This document shows positions 16,379 to 24,418 of a stretch of DNA of 64,000 nt, in pieces. Position 1 is the stretch's first letter, and each line of letters opens with the position of its first letter. The notes under the pieces were generated by a model that was not told the DNA's origin, ran no database searches, and saw nothing but the letters and a program-made list of their open reading frames with translations. Source of the stretch: UBA11865 sp041570195 (GTDB lineage Bacteria > Chloroflexota > Anaerolineae > Promineifilales > Promineifilaceae); assembly GCA_041570195.1 (NCBI GenBank), contig JBFFWQ010000009.1, positions 1 to 64,000 on the forward strand, written 5' to 3'. Position numbers and translations under genes: made by a program.

Positions 16379-17518
16379 TTACGACTCTTTATCCTGTTGG
16401 TCCTGTCCGGTCAATGAGTGGTAGCTTGTGTTCCGGATCGTGTCGATCATGGCCCAGAAATTCGGCAGGGGCGTATCAAGCTGCACGTGGTGGGTTGGGC
16501 CGATGATCAAGCCACCATCCCGGCCGATGCTATTCAACCGGTCGATCACTTCCCTCTGCACGTCGGCCGGGCTACCAAAGGGCAACGTATGCTGCTCGTC
16601 AATCGTGCCCCAGAAGCAAAGATTGTTGCCATAGGCCTTCTTCACCCTCGCCGGATCCATCGACCTGGGTTGGATCGGATTGAGCACATCCAATCCGATC
16701 TCAATTAGCTCAGGGATGAGCGGGCTGATGTCGCCGTCAGAGTGATAGGCAACTTTCAGCGCCGGGTTGATCCTTTTCACCGTTTCGATGATGGTCGCCA
16801 GTCGTGGCTTCAGAAAACGGCGCCAGGCGGCCGGCGAGATGAGTAATCGATCCTGGCTGCCGATATCATCGCCCAGCCAGATCATATCCACGCCAAGCTC
16901 AGTTAGTTTCTTAGCCGCCGAAAGATGGTAGCGAAAGGGGATGTCGAAAAGCCTGTCGATATACTCAGGATTCAGCGCCAGGTCCATCAGCGTCCTTTCG
17001 TAGCCCCGCAGCGCCCAGGCCGTCTCGAAGATAGTTGTGACCGTCACCCCGACGATCCAATATTCATCCTGGAATTCCCTGATCACCCGTTCGGCCTCAG
17101 TATATAGCTCCGGCCGGTCAGGATCGGGCGGCCGGTAGCTGTCGATTGCCGCGTCGTCGGCCAGGGGGTGGCCGACCATTTCTGTGTAGTGCCCGATCCC
17201 GAAGCGTGTCTCATAGGGCACACTGCGCCAGACGATGCCCCACTCGTCAGTATAGATATCCCCTGTCTGGTCGTAGGTCTCGCTGGCGTAATAGGAATTG
17301 GCCCAGCCGACTGAAGTGAGCAGCAAATCCTCATCCAGGGACCGCTCCATGATATAGGTGTTGCCGCCGCCATGGGGATTGTGTAGAGCGGCGTCGTCCA
17401 AGGCCAATGCGTGCTTGATGCGAGCAGCGAATTCAGGTGTGAAACTGACTTGCATGGGGCAGCGATCCGGGTCCTCATGGTTAAGAGCAACAAGAACCCG
17501 TTCGCGATGTTTCATCAT
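16379..17518 (-). CDS. UroD-fold protein (MtaA/UroD superfamily), paralogue 3
   Basis: 379 residues with the same start pattern (MKHRERVLVALNHEDPDRCP). It has H259-S-D261 in the metal-ligand position and a His pair (343-344) near the end, like paralogue 1. A W-G-D-D-I-G-S-Q segment near residue 215 also matches paralogue 1. The stop codon region is made of an ATCCTG-type repeat, so the last residues (SLTGQDQQDKES) are probably repeat-derived and not part of the fold. Its start overlaps the stop of the ABC permease gene by 4 bases, so it is translated with the transporter. Substrate unknown; its coupling to a sugar importer points to a sugar or sugar derivative. Confidence 0.8.
   Translation of the reverse strand: MMKHRERVLVALNHEDPDRCPMQVSFTPEFAARIKHALALDDAALHNPHGGGNTYIMERSLDEDLLLTSVGWANSYYASETYDQTGDIYTDEWGIVWRSVPYETRFGIGHYTEMVGHPLADDAAIDSYRPPDPDRPELYTEAERVIREFQDEYWIVGVTVTTIFETAWALRGYERTLMDLALNPEYIDRLFDIPFRYHLSAAKKLTELGVDMIWLGDDIGSQDRLLISPAAWRRFLKPRLATIIETVKRINPALKVAYHSDGDISPLIPELIEIGLDVLNPIQPRSMDPARVKKAYGNNLCFWGTIDEQHTLPFGSPADVQREVIDRLNSIGRDGGLIIGPTHHVQLDTPLPNFWAMIDTIRNTSYHSLTGQDQQDKES
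16391..16412. repeat. ATCCTG-type short periodic repeat, copy 2 (inside a gene end)
   Basis: ATCCTGTTGGTCCTGTCCGG repeats a TCCTGT word at 10-base spacing. It overlaps the last codons of the UroD-fold paralogue 3 gene and encodes the Gln/Asp-rich C-terminal tail. Confidence 0.5.
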
Positions 17519-18537
17519 TCAGCCCGCCGGCGCAAAATCGTATGCATGGATACGGATACGATGATGATAAATCCGTAAATCAATTCGGTCCAGAATCCGG
17601 TCATACCGATGGCGACGACGGCGGCCTGGATAGCGCCGATGATATAAGCGCCCAGGAAAGTGCCCAATATCGTTCCGGTGCCGCCAAAGACAGATGTGCC
17701 GCCGAGAAAAACCGAGGATAAGGTTTGCAGCAAATACCCTTCACCCAGCGATGGCCAGAAATAAGAGACGTGCATGCTGGCCAGGATGCCAGAAAAAGCG
17801 GCCGCCAAACCCACCAGGGCAAACAACAACGCCTTGGTCCGGCCGACATTGACGCCCATCAACCGGGCGCTATTCTCATTGTCGCCGATGAGGTAGGCAT
17901 GGGCGCCAAGCCGGGTGCGGTTCAGCAGCAGCCAGCAGGCGATGCCCACCAGCACCATCCAGATGAACTGGTTGGGAATGTAGCCAAAGGTCTTGCCCAC
18001 CAGCATGTTGTAGGTAAACGTTTCTCTGGCCTCAACGAGAGAAGCGCCCTTGCCATCCAGCAAGACCAGCACCGCCCCGCGCCAGAAAAACTGGGTGCCA
18101 ATGGTGGCCACCAGCGACGGGATGCCGATCTTGACCACAAGGGCTCCGTTTAGCAGGCCGATGGCGAAACCGAGGATCAGACCAATAGACACGGCCAAGA
18201 AAACACTTCCAGTCGCATCGAAGATGAAAATATAAGCGACCATGCCCATGGCCATGATCGAGGGGAAAGACAGATCGATCTCGCCGGCGATGATCAGGAT
18301 GGTCAGTACCAAGGCCGTGATGCCGAAGAAGGGCGTGGTTGACATGAAGGCCAGGTAGATCTGGCGCGAGAGAAACGTGTCCGGGGCGGCGATGATGAAA
18401 AAGGCCCAGATCAGAATGAAGACCGCAATAATACCCAACTGTGTACTGCGCTGGCGCATGAATCTGGACAGACTGAAGCCTTGTCGGGAGCCGTTGCCTT
18501 CCTCTGCGAGGGCTAAATCTTCTGATTGTGAACTCAT
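17515..18537 (-). CDS. Sugar ABC transporter permease, RbsC/AraH type
   Basis: 340 residues with about ten membrane helices, typical of the BPD_transp_2 family. It has the coupling region LIGDNENSARLMGVNVGRTKALLFALVG and the conserved GGTSVFGGTGTILGTFLGAYIIG near the end. The start at 18537 is chosen because GAGGA precedes this ATG; the open frame extends further upstream but overlaps the ATPase gene and has no hydrophobic character. It pairs with the single-domain ATPase encoded 43 bases upstream and with the binding protein at 19543-20622. The importer probably brings in a pentose or related sugar. The next gene overlaps its stop by 4 bases. Confidence 0.9.
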   Translation of the reverse strand: MSSQSEDLALAEEGNGSRQGFSLSRFMRQRSTQLGIIAVFILIWAFFIIAAPDTFLSRQIYLAFMSTTPFFGITALVLTILIIAGEIDLSFPSIMAMGMVAYIFIFDATGSVFLAVSIGLILGFAIGLLNGALVVKIGIPSLVATIGTQFFWRGAVLVLLDGKGASLVEARETFTYNMLVGKTFGYIPNQFIWMVLVGIACWLLLNRTRLGAHAYLIGDNENSARLMGVNVGRTKALLFALVGLAAAFSGILASMHVSYFWPSLGEGYLLQTLSSVFLGGTSVFGGTGTILGTFLGAYIIGAIQAAVVAIGMTGFWTELIYGFIIIVSVSMHTILRRRAE

Positions 18538-18580
18538 AGCTATCCTCTGTTTGGCTTGCCACATGTCAGCATAGGCCACA

Positions 18581-19342
18581 TTAGTCAAAGCTCCCGGTCT
18601 CGGCGACGCGATACATCTTGTCCATGAGATCGTCCAAAGTGATCTCGCTGGTCTTGAACTCGCCGGCCACAACACCCCGATCGATGACGACGACTCGGTC
18701 AGCTACATCGTAGACATGGAAAATATTATGATCGATGAAGACGGCCGATTTGCCGGCGCTTTTGATGCCGCGCACGAAGTCCAACAAGCGCCGGGTTTCT
18801 TTCAACGATAGGCCCATGGTTGGTTCATCCAGGATAATGATCTGGGCGTCGAAGTACAGAGCGCGCACGATAGCCACGCCTTGTTTTTCGCCACCGGAAA
18901 AGTTGCCAATGGTTGAGTCAGGACTGACTGCGGCCGAGGTGAAGCCCATCGATTCGAGCATCAGGCGATTGGTTTCTTGCTTCATCTTCTTTACGTCCAG
19001 TAGCCCGACGGCATTTTTCAACTCCCGGCCGAGAAAGATGTTCCGCCAAAGGCTTTGAAGCTCGGCCAGCGCCCGCTCCTGGTAAACGGTCTCCACCCCC
19101 AGTTCTCGGGCCTTGGGTACAGTCAGGTTCGTTACTGGTTGGCCGTCGAAGAGCAATTCTCCTTCGTCCGGCCGGTAATAACCGGTCAGGATCTTGATAA
19201 GTGTCGATTTGCCGGCGCCATTGTCTCCCAGCAAGCCGACCACTTCATTTTGGCCGAGCTTGAAGTTGACATTACGCAAGGCGTGAACCTCGCCAAAGGA
19301 TTTGGAGACATCCCTCAATTCAAGTCTGAAATGACCATCCAT
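18581..19342 (-). CDS. Sugar ABC transporter ATPase, single-domain (FrcA-like)
   Basis: 253 residues with one nucleotide-binding domain: Walker A GDNGAGKST, signature NFSGGEKQGVAIVRAL, Walker B IIILDEPT and a switch His (FIDHNIF). RbsA/AraG/XylG proteins have two fused domains; this is the half-size form known for FrcA-type sugar importers, which works as a homodimer. It is preceded by a 200-base spacer with two hairpin repeats after the binding-protein gene and followed closely by the permease gene. It supplies energy for import of the sugar used by the neighbouring catabolic genes. Confidence 0.9.
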   Translation of the reverse strand: MDGHFRLELRDVSKSFGEVHALRNVNFKLGQNEVVGLLGDNGAGKSTLIKILTGYYRPDEGELLFDGQPVTNLTVPKARELGVETVYQERALAELQSLWRNIFLGRELKNAVGLLDVKKMKQETNRLMLESMGFTSAAVSPDSTIGNFSGGEKQGVAIVRALYFDAQIIILDEPTMGLSLKETRRLLDFVRGIKSAGKSAVFIDHNIFHVYDVADRVVVIDRGVVAGEFKTSEITLDDLMDKMYRVAETGSFD

Positions 19343-19363
19343 ATAACAATCTCCATGGCCGAA

Positions 19364-19433
19364 ACTTCCCCGGATACTCCAGAGCTCGAGGGGCTACCCG
19401 TACAGCAGCGTCGAGAGCCGTTTCCGGGGAAGT
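19364..19433. repeat. REP-like palindromic hairpin, copy B
   Basis: An 11-base perfect inverted repeat (ACTTCCCCGGA at 19364-19374, TCCGGGGAAGT at 19423-19433) encloses a GC-rich core. The right half, CGAGAGCCGTTTCCGGGGAA, is nearly identical to copy C and to copy A read on the other strand. It lies between the genes for the sugar-binding protein and the ATPase. Confidence 0.75.
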
Positions 19434-19456
19434 CCAGTCCGATGATCTCGGGCGAT

Positions 19457-19527
19457 GATTTCCCCGGAAATTTCGAAGCTCAAGGGTCGCCCATGTGGCA
19501 GCGCCGAGAGCCGTTTCCGGGGAAATC
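19457..19527. repeat. REP-like palindromic hairpin, copy C
   Basis: A 14-base perfect inverted repeat (GATTTCCCCGGAAA at 19457-19470, TTTCCGGGGAAATC at 19514-19527). It is in tandem with copy B, 23 bases apart and in the same orientation. It lies 15 bases after the stop of the binding-protein gene, a position where such hairpins protect the 3' end of upstream mRNA. Confidence 0.75.
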
Positions 19528-19542
19528 CACGATCAGAACCGA

Positions 19543-20622
19543 TTAACGGATCTGCTCGCCAACCAGGTCGGCCAGTAATTCCACGTTGTCCGCGTGGGCG
19601 AAGCCGGCGCCGGTATCCACATGCAAACCGGTGAACGCATAGTTGTGGGTCAGGCAGATCTGCAGGATCGGAAGGTAGCCTTGCAGCCATTGCTGCTGGT
19701 CGATAACCAAGTCCGTCCAGCCCCCGCGAATGGCTTCGACGGTCGCCGCTGACAGATCAAAACCGGCCGCAGCCACATCATCCGGCCCCAGCCCAGCCGA
19801 GGTCAGGTACGTTTCCAGCGTTGCTGTTAGCGCACCATGATCGGTGACGACCAACTTGACGTCGGGGTTGGCCGAAGCGTAGCCGACGAAAGTCGGCGTG
19901 CCGGCCGAGGCGTCGGCGTTGGTTGCGTCGTCAATCTCCAGGTAGTCGACGGTGAGACCGGCTTCCTCGAGAGCATCGATCACGCCTCGTGTCCGCTCGC
20001 CGCGTCCGGCCTGAGCCAACAGACCCCAGACCATGGCCCGATCGCCAGAACCCAGGCCAAAGCGCTGCACGGCCTCAGAGCCCAACGCGTGGCCGGCTGA
20101 GTACAGTTCAGCGCCCACGTAGCCAAAACCGGATGAACTGTACTTCCCTTCAATGGTTGGCAGCGTCGTATTCTGGCTGGTAACGATGATGCCTTGCTCG
20201 CGAGCGTCATCTACTACCGGGCCAAAGGCGTCGTCGCCCGGATGGCCCATGATGGCAATGCCGTCAGGGTTGGTGGCTGCCGCCTCGACGAACTGGGTCA
20301 CCATATTTTCCGGGTTCCAGTCAGACCAGACATACTCGACATTGGCACCCAGATCTTCGGCCGCTGCCAAAGCGCCGTTGTAGACGACGGTGGCGAAAGG
20401 CCCGCCGGGCGAGCCACCGGGGAAGAAGACGATATCGGTGTCGCTACACCATTTATCGGCTGCGGCCACCGGCTCTTCCTCTGCCTCAGGTTCGGCCTCG
20501 GTTTCGGCCGCCGGTTCTTCCGCCTCTTCGGTAGGTTCCTCATCGCCGCCGCAGGCCGTTGCAAACGCCAATACAAACACCAGGCCAAGTACCAGCAAGA
20601 TCCACTTCTTTGAAAACATCAT
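19543..20622 (-). CDS. Sugar ABC transporter substrate-binding lipoprotein (RbsB/XylF fold)
   Basis: 359 residues. A signal peptide ends in a lipobox (FATACGG) and a Glu/Ala/Pro-rich linker leads to a periplasmic-binding-protein type 1 domain (IVFFPGGSPGGPFATVVYNG, then AATNPDGIAIMGHPGDDAF, GYASANPDVKLVVTDHGAL and DQQQWLQGYLPI). Such lipoproteins capture sugar outside a single-membrane or Gram-positive-like envelope. The start at 20622 is preferred over the ATG 12 bases upstream, because that ATG overlaps the GAGGAG ribosome binding site which then has a good distance to 20622. It is the first transporter gene after araD, with a 260-base leader carrying hairpins. Sugar specificity is inferred from the arabinose-type neighbours. 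Confidence 0.9.
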   Translation of the reverse strand: MMFSKKWILLVLGLVFVLAFATACGGDEEPTEEAEEPAAETEAEPEAEEEPVAAADKWCSDTDIVFFPGGSPGGPFATVVYNGALAAAEDLGANVEYVWSDWNPENMVTQFVEAAATNPDGIAIMGHPGDDAFGPVVDDAREQGIIVTSQNTTLPTIEGKYSSSGFGYVGAELYSAGHALGSEAVQRFGLGSGDRAMVWGLLAQAGRGERTRGVIDALEEAGLTVDYLEIDDATNADASAGTPTFVGYASANPDVKLVVTDHGALTATLETYLTSAGLGPDDVAAAGFDLSAATVEAIRGGWTDLVIDQQQWLQGYLPILQICLTHNYAFTGLHVDTGAGFAHADNVELLADLVGEQIR

Positions 20623-20646
20623 TTTTCTCCTCATAGGACACTCTGA

Positions 20647-20699
20647 GCGTAGAACATTCTACGCCCGCAGCTTGCGCTGCGTCCACAGCGTAAGCTGCG
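20647..20699. repeat. Double stem-loop in the leader of the binding-protein gene
   Basis: First an 18-base palindrome (GCGTAGAA at 20647-20654 with TTCTACGC at 20657-20664). Then a 14-base stem, CGCAGCTTGCGCTG at 20666-20679 with CAGCGTAAGCTGCG at 20686-20699 (one G-T pair), with a 6-base loop. They stand about 25-75 bases before the start codon and could regulate translation or be another repeat element. Two AGGAGG-like words (minus strand, near 20765 and 20820) lie further upstream without a good start codon. Confidence 0.55.
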
Positions 20700-20885
20700 T
20701 AGATCTCCTGGGCCCATCCCCCTTTTTTGATCGGCCCGGATCTCTAGCAAGGTAAACGAACTTCCTCCTGGTTTGTGGGTTACCAAACAACGCCATTCAA
20801 GTTGTTACCAGGCATCACCTCCTAGTAGCTTATCGATGAAACAGTTTGATAGTTGGTTGCTTACTAGTACCCCGATTAGCTACAT

Positions 20886-21527
20886 CTATTGGCCATAGAC
20901 ATGGGTATAGCGATGATGCAGCTTGGCCACGTCTTCAGGGCTAATTTCGTCTGGCGTACCCAGCTGATGGGCAATCCATACCGTATGAGCCACGTCTTCG
21001 ACCATCACCGCCGATTTCAGCGCCGCCTCGGCCGTCGCGCCGACGGTGAACACGCCATGATTCTTCAGCAATACGGCCGGCGCCTGCCCGATGGCTTCGA
21101 TGGCCACCCGGCCGATTTCCTCGCCGCCGATGAGCGCGAAGCCGCCGCAGGGAATGGGGCCGCCAAACTCGTCGGCGATAGCCGTCAAGACAACCGGGAT
21201 CGGCCGGCCCAGCGCGGCGAAAGCCGTTGCATAGGGTGAATGAGTATGCACGATGCCGTTGATGTCTGGTCGATGGCGATAGATGTACAGGTGACTAGCC
21301 GTATCGGAGGACGGTTTCAAATCGCCCTCAATAACGTCGCCATCCAGGTTTACCACGACCATGTGCTTTGCTTCCATGTGCTCATACTTGATCCCCGAAG
21401 GCTTGATGACCACATAGCCCGTCTCCGGATCGCGGGCGCTGACATTGCCGCTAGTCCAGACCACTAGATTGTTTTTTGGTAGCTCCAGGTGCAACCGCCA
21501 GAGTTCTTCACGCAACGCTTCAAGCAT
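20886..21527 (-). CDS. araD: L-ribulose-5-phosphate 4-epimerase (class II aldolase family)
   Basis: 213 residues. It has GNVSARD, the KPSGIKYE phosphate-binding motif, the zinc motif VHTHSPYATAFAALG, LKNHGVFTVG and the AraD-type end HHRYTHVYGQ. AraD converts L-ribulose 5-phosphate to D-xylulose 5-phosphate. L-fuculose-phosphate aldolase is a sister family, but the HTHS...ALGRPIP block and the YGQ end favour AraD, and araB lies 23 bases upstream. The ATG at 21527 is chosen because GGAGAG precedes it by 7 bases; a TTG at 21542 is in frame but has no ribosome binding site. Product feeds the pentose phosphate pathway, where the transaldolase encoded at 33.5-36.3 kb acts. Confidence 0.85.
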   Translation of the reverse strand: MLEALREELWRLHLELPKNNLVVWTSGNVSARDPETGYVVIKPSGIKYEHMEAKHMVVVNLDGDVIEGDLKPSSDTASHLYIYRHRPDINGIVHTHSPYATAFAALGRPIPVVLTAIADEFGGPIPCGGFALIGGEEIGRVAIEAIGQAPAVLLKNHGVFTVGATAEAALKSAVMVEDVAHTVWIAHQLGTPDEISPEDVAKLHHRYTHVYGQ

Positions 21528-21550
21528 GCTCTCACTCTCCAAAGAAGGTG

Positions 21551-23233
21551 CTACGAATTGGCCAGGACCTCTGCCTTTAGTTTCTTGAGGCGCTTCATCA
21601 CATCATTGTCGCCCCGGCCGAAATAGTCGTGCAGCGCCTGGTACTCGGCGAAAAGCCGATCGTAGATGGTCTTGTTTTCAGGATTCGGTTGGTATGATTC
21701 ATCGCGCAAGCGAGCCATGTACTTGGCCGCTTCGGTGATCGTCTCGTAACCGCCGGCCTCTGCCCCGGCGGCCACAGCGCCGTGCATGGCTGATCCCAGC
21801 GCCCCGGCCTGGCTCGACTCGGCCACGTAAATGGGCAGACCACAGACGTCGGCGTAAATTTGCATGAGCAGCCGATTGCGATCCGGCAAGCCACCGGTAG
21901 CCACGATCTCATTGACCGGCACGCCATTGGACTGAAAGGTCTCGACGATGGTCCTGGTGCCGTAGGCCGTAGCCTCGATCAGAGCCCGGTAGACCTCTTC
22001 CGCCCTGGTAGCCAGCGTAGCCCCGACCAGTAGGCCGGTCAGGTCCACATCCACCAGCACGCTGCGATTGCCATTCCACCAGTCGAGGGCCACCAGGCCG
22101 CTTTCGCCCGGCTTGAGTTTCGCCGCTTTCTCTTCTAGTAGTTCGTGTACGTCGATGCCGCGGGCGTCAGCCTCACGCTCGTACGCCCCGGGCACGGCAT
22201 TCTCCACGAACCAGGCGAAATGGTCGCCTACGCAAGATTGCCCGGCTTCAAAGCCCGGCAAATCGGGCACGATGCCATCTTCTACGACGCCGCACATGCC
22301 AGGCACGATCGCTTCCTGCTCGCCTATGACCATGTGACAATTGGAGGTGCCCATGATGATCACCATCCGCCCTGGCTCGGTCACCGTTGCTGCCGGCGCC
22401 GCTACGTGGGCGTCGACGTTGGCCACCGCCACGGCCGTGCCCGGCGCCAATCCGGTCCAGCCGGCCGCCTCTGCTGTCAATTCGCCGGCTTTCGCGCCTA
22501 ATGGCGAGATCTCGCGCAACATCTTTTCGTCTACGATATGTTCCATGCGTGGATCGAGGGCCTTGAAGAACTCATCCGGTGGGAAGCCTTCGCTCTTAGA
22601 CCAGATGGCCTTGTAGCCGGCCGTGCATGAATTACGTGTTTCGACGCCGGCCAGCTGCCAGACCACCCAATCGGCGGCCTCGATCAACCGGCCAGCGGCC
22701 TCGTACACTTCCGGCGCTTCATCCAGAATCTGCCACGCTTTGGGGAAAAACCACTCCGAGCTGATCTTGCCGCCATAGCGATCCAAAAATGTGAAGCCGC
22801 CCTCTCGAGCGATCTCATTCAGTTTGTTAGCTTCGGGTTGGGCAGCATGATGCTTCCACAGCTTGACCCAGGCGTGGGGATTGTCACGCCACTCAGGCAG
22901 GAAACGCAATGGCGTGCCGTCGGCCTTGGTCGGCAGCATGGTGCAGGCGGTGAAGTCAATGCCGACGCCGATAACGTCTTGTGAATCGATGCCGCTCTCG
23001 GCCAGGACGGCCGGCACGGCGTTCTTGAAGACTTCCAGGTAGTCGTTGGGATCTTGCAGCGCCCAATCAGGCTCCAGCCGAATCCCGCTGGTGGGTAAGG
23101 CTTCGTCGATGACGCCGTTGGCGTAATGATGCACATGCGAGGCGATTTCGCGCCCGTCGGCTATGTCGACGATGATGGCCCGGCCGGACAACGTGCCGAA
23201 GTCAATGCCGATAGCATATTTGTTTTCGCTCAT
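21551..23233 (-). CDS. araB: L-ribulokinase
   Basis: 560 residues, the normal AraB length in the FGGY kinase family. Diagnostic parts are IGIDFGTLSGRAIIVD at the N-terminus, WRDNPHAWVKLWKHHAA, the substrate region DWWNGNRSVLVD, and the C-terminal ATP motif VATGGLPDRNRLLMQIYADV. AraB phosphorylates L-ribulose with ATP. It lies between the degenerate M24 gene (10 bases upstream) and araD. This is the clearest indication that the locus uses L-arabinose, or another sugar that passes through L-ribulose. Confidence 0.95.
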   Translation of the reverse strand: MSENKYAIGIDFGTLSGRAIIVDIADGREIASHVHHYANGVIDEALPTSGIRLEPDWALQDPNDYLEVFKNAVPAVLAESGIDSQDVIGVGIDFTACTMLPTKADGTPLRFLPEWRDNPHAWVKLWKHHAAQPEANKLNEIAREGGFTFLDRYGGKISSEWFFPKAWQILDEAPEVYEAAGRLIEAADWVVWQLAGVETRNSCTAGYKAIWSKSEGFPPDEFFKALDPRMEHIVDEKMLREISPLGAKAGELTAEAAGWTGLAPGTAVAVANVDAHVAAPAATVTEPGRMVIIMGTSNCHMVIGEQEAIVPGMCGVVEDGIVPDLPGFEAGQSCVGDHFAWFVENAVPGAYEREADARGIDVHELLEEKAAKLKPGESGLVALDWWNGNRSVLVDVDLTGLLVGATLATRAEEVYRALIEATAYGTRTIVETFQSNGVPVNEIVATGGLPDRNRLLMQIYADVCGLPIYVAESSQAGALGSAMHGAVAAGAEAGGYETITEAAKYMARLRDESYQPNPENKTIYDRLFAEYQALHDYFGRGDNDVMKRLKKLKAEVLANS

Positions 23234-23243
23234 GTTAAGTACC

Positions 23244-24347
23244 TCAAGTCACTTCCAGGATGGCCGGACGTACGATTTCACGGCCGGCGATCTCTAGCCT
23301 GATAGTTGGCCAGCCGTCTATCTCTGTTAACACCTCGTTCTCTGAATCGCCTATCAAGATGCTGTCCTCTGATTTGGTGCCGGTGATGGAAGGGTTCCAG
23401 GCGTATACCTGGCCCTGGATCACGGCTTCGGATGAGTTGGGCGTGGCCACCATCTCGCGCGGCTCGTAGCCGGCCGGGCCGCCCTGGTGATGCTGACGCC
23501 ACTCGTCGGGGAATCCGGCCGCTTCATAGGCCCGCGCGCCTTGTTTGAAGATCTCGCCCAACTTCTGCCCCGGCCGCGTGGTTGCTATGAGCGTTGCATC
23601 TACCCGTGCTGTCGACTCGGCCTTACGCCGCAGTTCGTCGGGGAGGGGGTCGAAATGGACCAGGCGAGTGAGTGAGCAGACCAGGCCCCAGCGCCGGCCG
23701 CACAAGACCAGCATTGCATATCGCTCTAGCTTCTTGGCCGTAGGCAGCGGATGGCGGAACGAGAAGATCCGTTCGTCGCTGGCGATGAGGTTGACTATGG
23801 TTTGGGCGCCACGGCTTTCGGCCGCCTGGGCCAGGTGGCCGGCGATCTCGTATTCACTCTGTCCGGGACGCACAGCGTGAATGGCCTCATTCATGGCCTC
23901 CGCGCACAGCCGGCTCAAGATCCTGAAGCGGTCGCCTTCTTGGGATGTGAGATTGGCTCGCAGCCGGCTCATGGCGGCCGATAAATCGGTTGCCCCCGGA
24001 TAGGGGCTGTCCGATCCCAGTCGTTTGCCCCGGGTCAGTTCGTTAACCTGTCCGGCCGCGCTATGCCACGGCCCGACACGAAATTGCCAGCCCTGTTCTT
24101 TCAGCCCCTCTTCTTGTTCCAGCCGGGTCGCCTCGATGTTGTCGCAGATGAGAAAACGATCGGCCGGCGTGACGAGCAAGGCTGCTGCACCCGTCGTAGT
24201 CGCCGTATTCACATACGAAGCCGCGCCGTTTGTCGCCCAGGCGAAGCTGCTCACATTTCGCAATAGCAACGCGTCCAGCTCGTTCTTCGCCAGCAATTTC
24301 CGGATGCGCTCTTGTTTCTGATCAAATTCAGATATCTCTATTGCCAC
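23244..24347 (-). CDS. Degenerate M24 (Xaa-Pro peptidase/creatinase fold) protein
   Basis: 367 residues. The N-terminal creatinase-type domain (RIRKLLAKNELDALLLRN ... ADRFLICDNIEATRLEQEE) and C-terminal pita-bread region (MNEAIHAVRPGQSEYEIAGHL) are clear. Active M24 peptidases have two metal Asp in a DxG...D.TR region; here the segment reads MLVLCGRRWGLVCSLTRLV, with neither Asp. HHQGGPAGYEPRE and TKSEDSILI keep a His and a Glu. The protein therefore probably lacks the dinuclear metal site and is not a normal peptidase. It sits inside the arabinose operon, 10 bases before araB, so it may have been recruited as a binding protein or an enzyme for a sugar compound. That role is inference. Confidence 0.8.
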   Translation of the reverse strand: MAIEISEFDQKQERIRKLLAKNELDALLLRNVSSFAWATNGAASYVNTATTTGAAALLVTPADRFLICDNIEATRLEQEEGLKEQGWQFRVGPWHSAAGQVNELTRGKRLGSDSPYPGATDLSAAMSRLRANLTSQEGDRFRILSRLCAEAMNEAIHAVRPGQSEYEIAGHLAQAAESRGAQTIVNLIASDERIFSFRHPLPTAKKLERYAMLVLCGRRWGLVCSLTRLVHFDPLPDELRRKAESTARVDATLIATTRPGQKLGEIFKQGARAYEAAGFPDEWRQHHQGGPAGYEPREMVATPNSSEAVIQGQVYAWNPSITGTKSEDSILIGDSENEVLTEIDGWPTIRLEIAGREIVRPAILEVT

Positions 24348-24354
24348 TGCTTCG

Positions 24355-24390
24355 TCCTATCCATCCTGTGAATCTTGTTAATACTGTCGC
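24355..24390. repeat. ATCCTG-type short periodic repeat, copy 3
   Basis: TCCTATCCATCCTGTGAATC, then TTGTTAATACTGTCGC: degenerate words of the form ATCCTGTNA at about 10-base spacing. The stretch fills the gap between the aldo/keto reductase and M24 genes. Confidence 0.55.
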
Positions 24391-24418
24391 TTTTCTTGTC
24401 GCCTTTCACAACGACTTC

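Noticed and set aside
12284..17518. Heme biosynthesis genes (hemE)
   Set aside because: The three UroD-fold proteins lack the conserved N-terminal Arg motif of true uroporphyrinogen decarboxylase and no other heme genes are nearby.
18538..18675. Longer start of the ABC permease
   Set aside because: The extra residues overlap the ATPase gene; GAGGA before the ATG at 18537 marks the real start.
20760..20885. Leader peptide gene before the binding protein
   Set aside because: The AGGAGG words are either too close to an ATG (2 bases) or have no start codon in range, so translation is doubtful.
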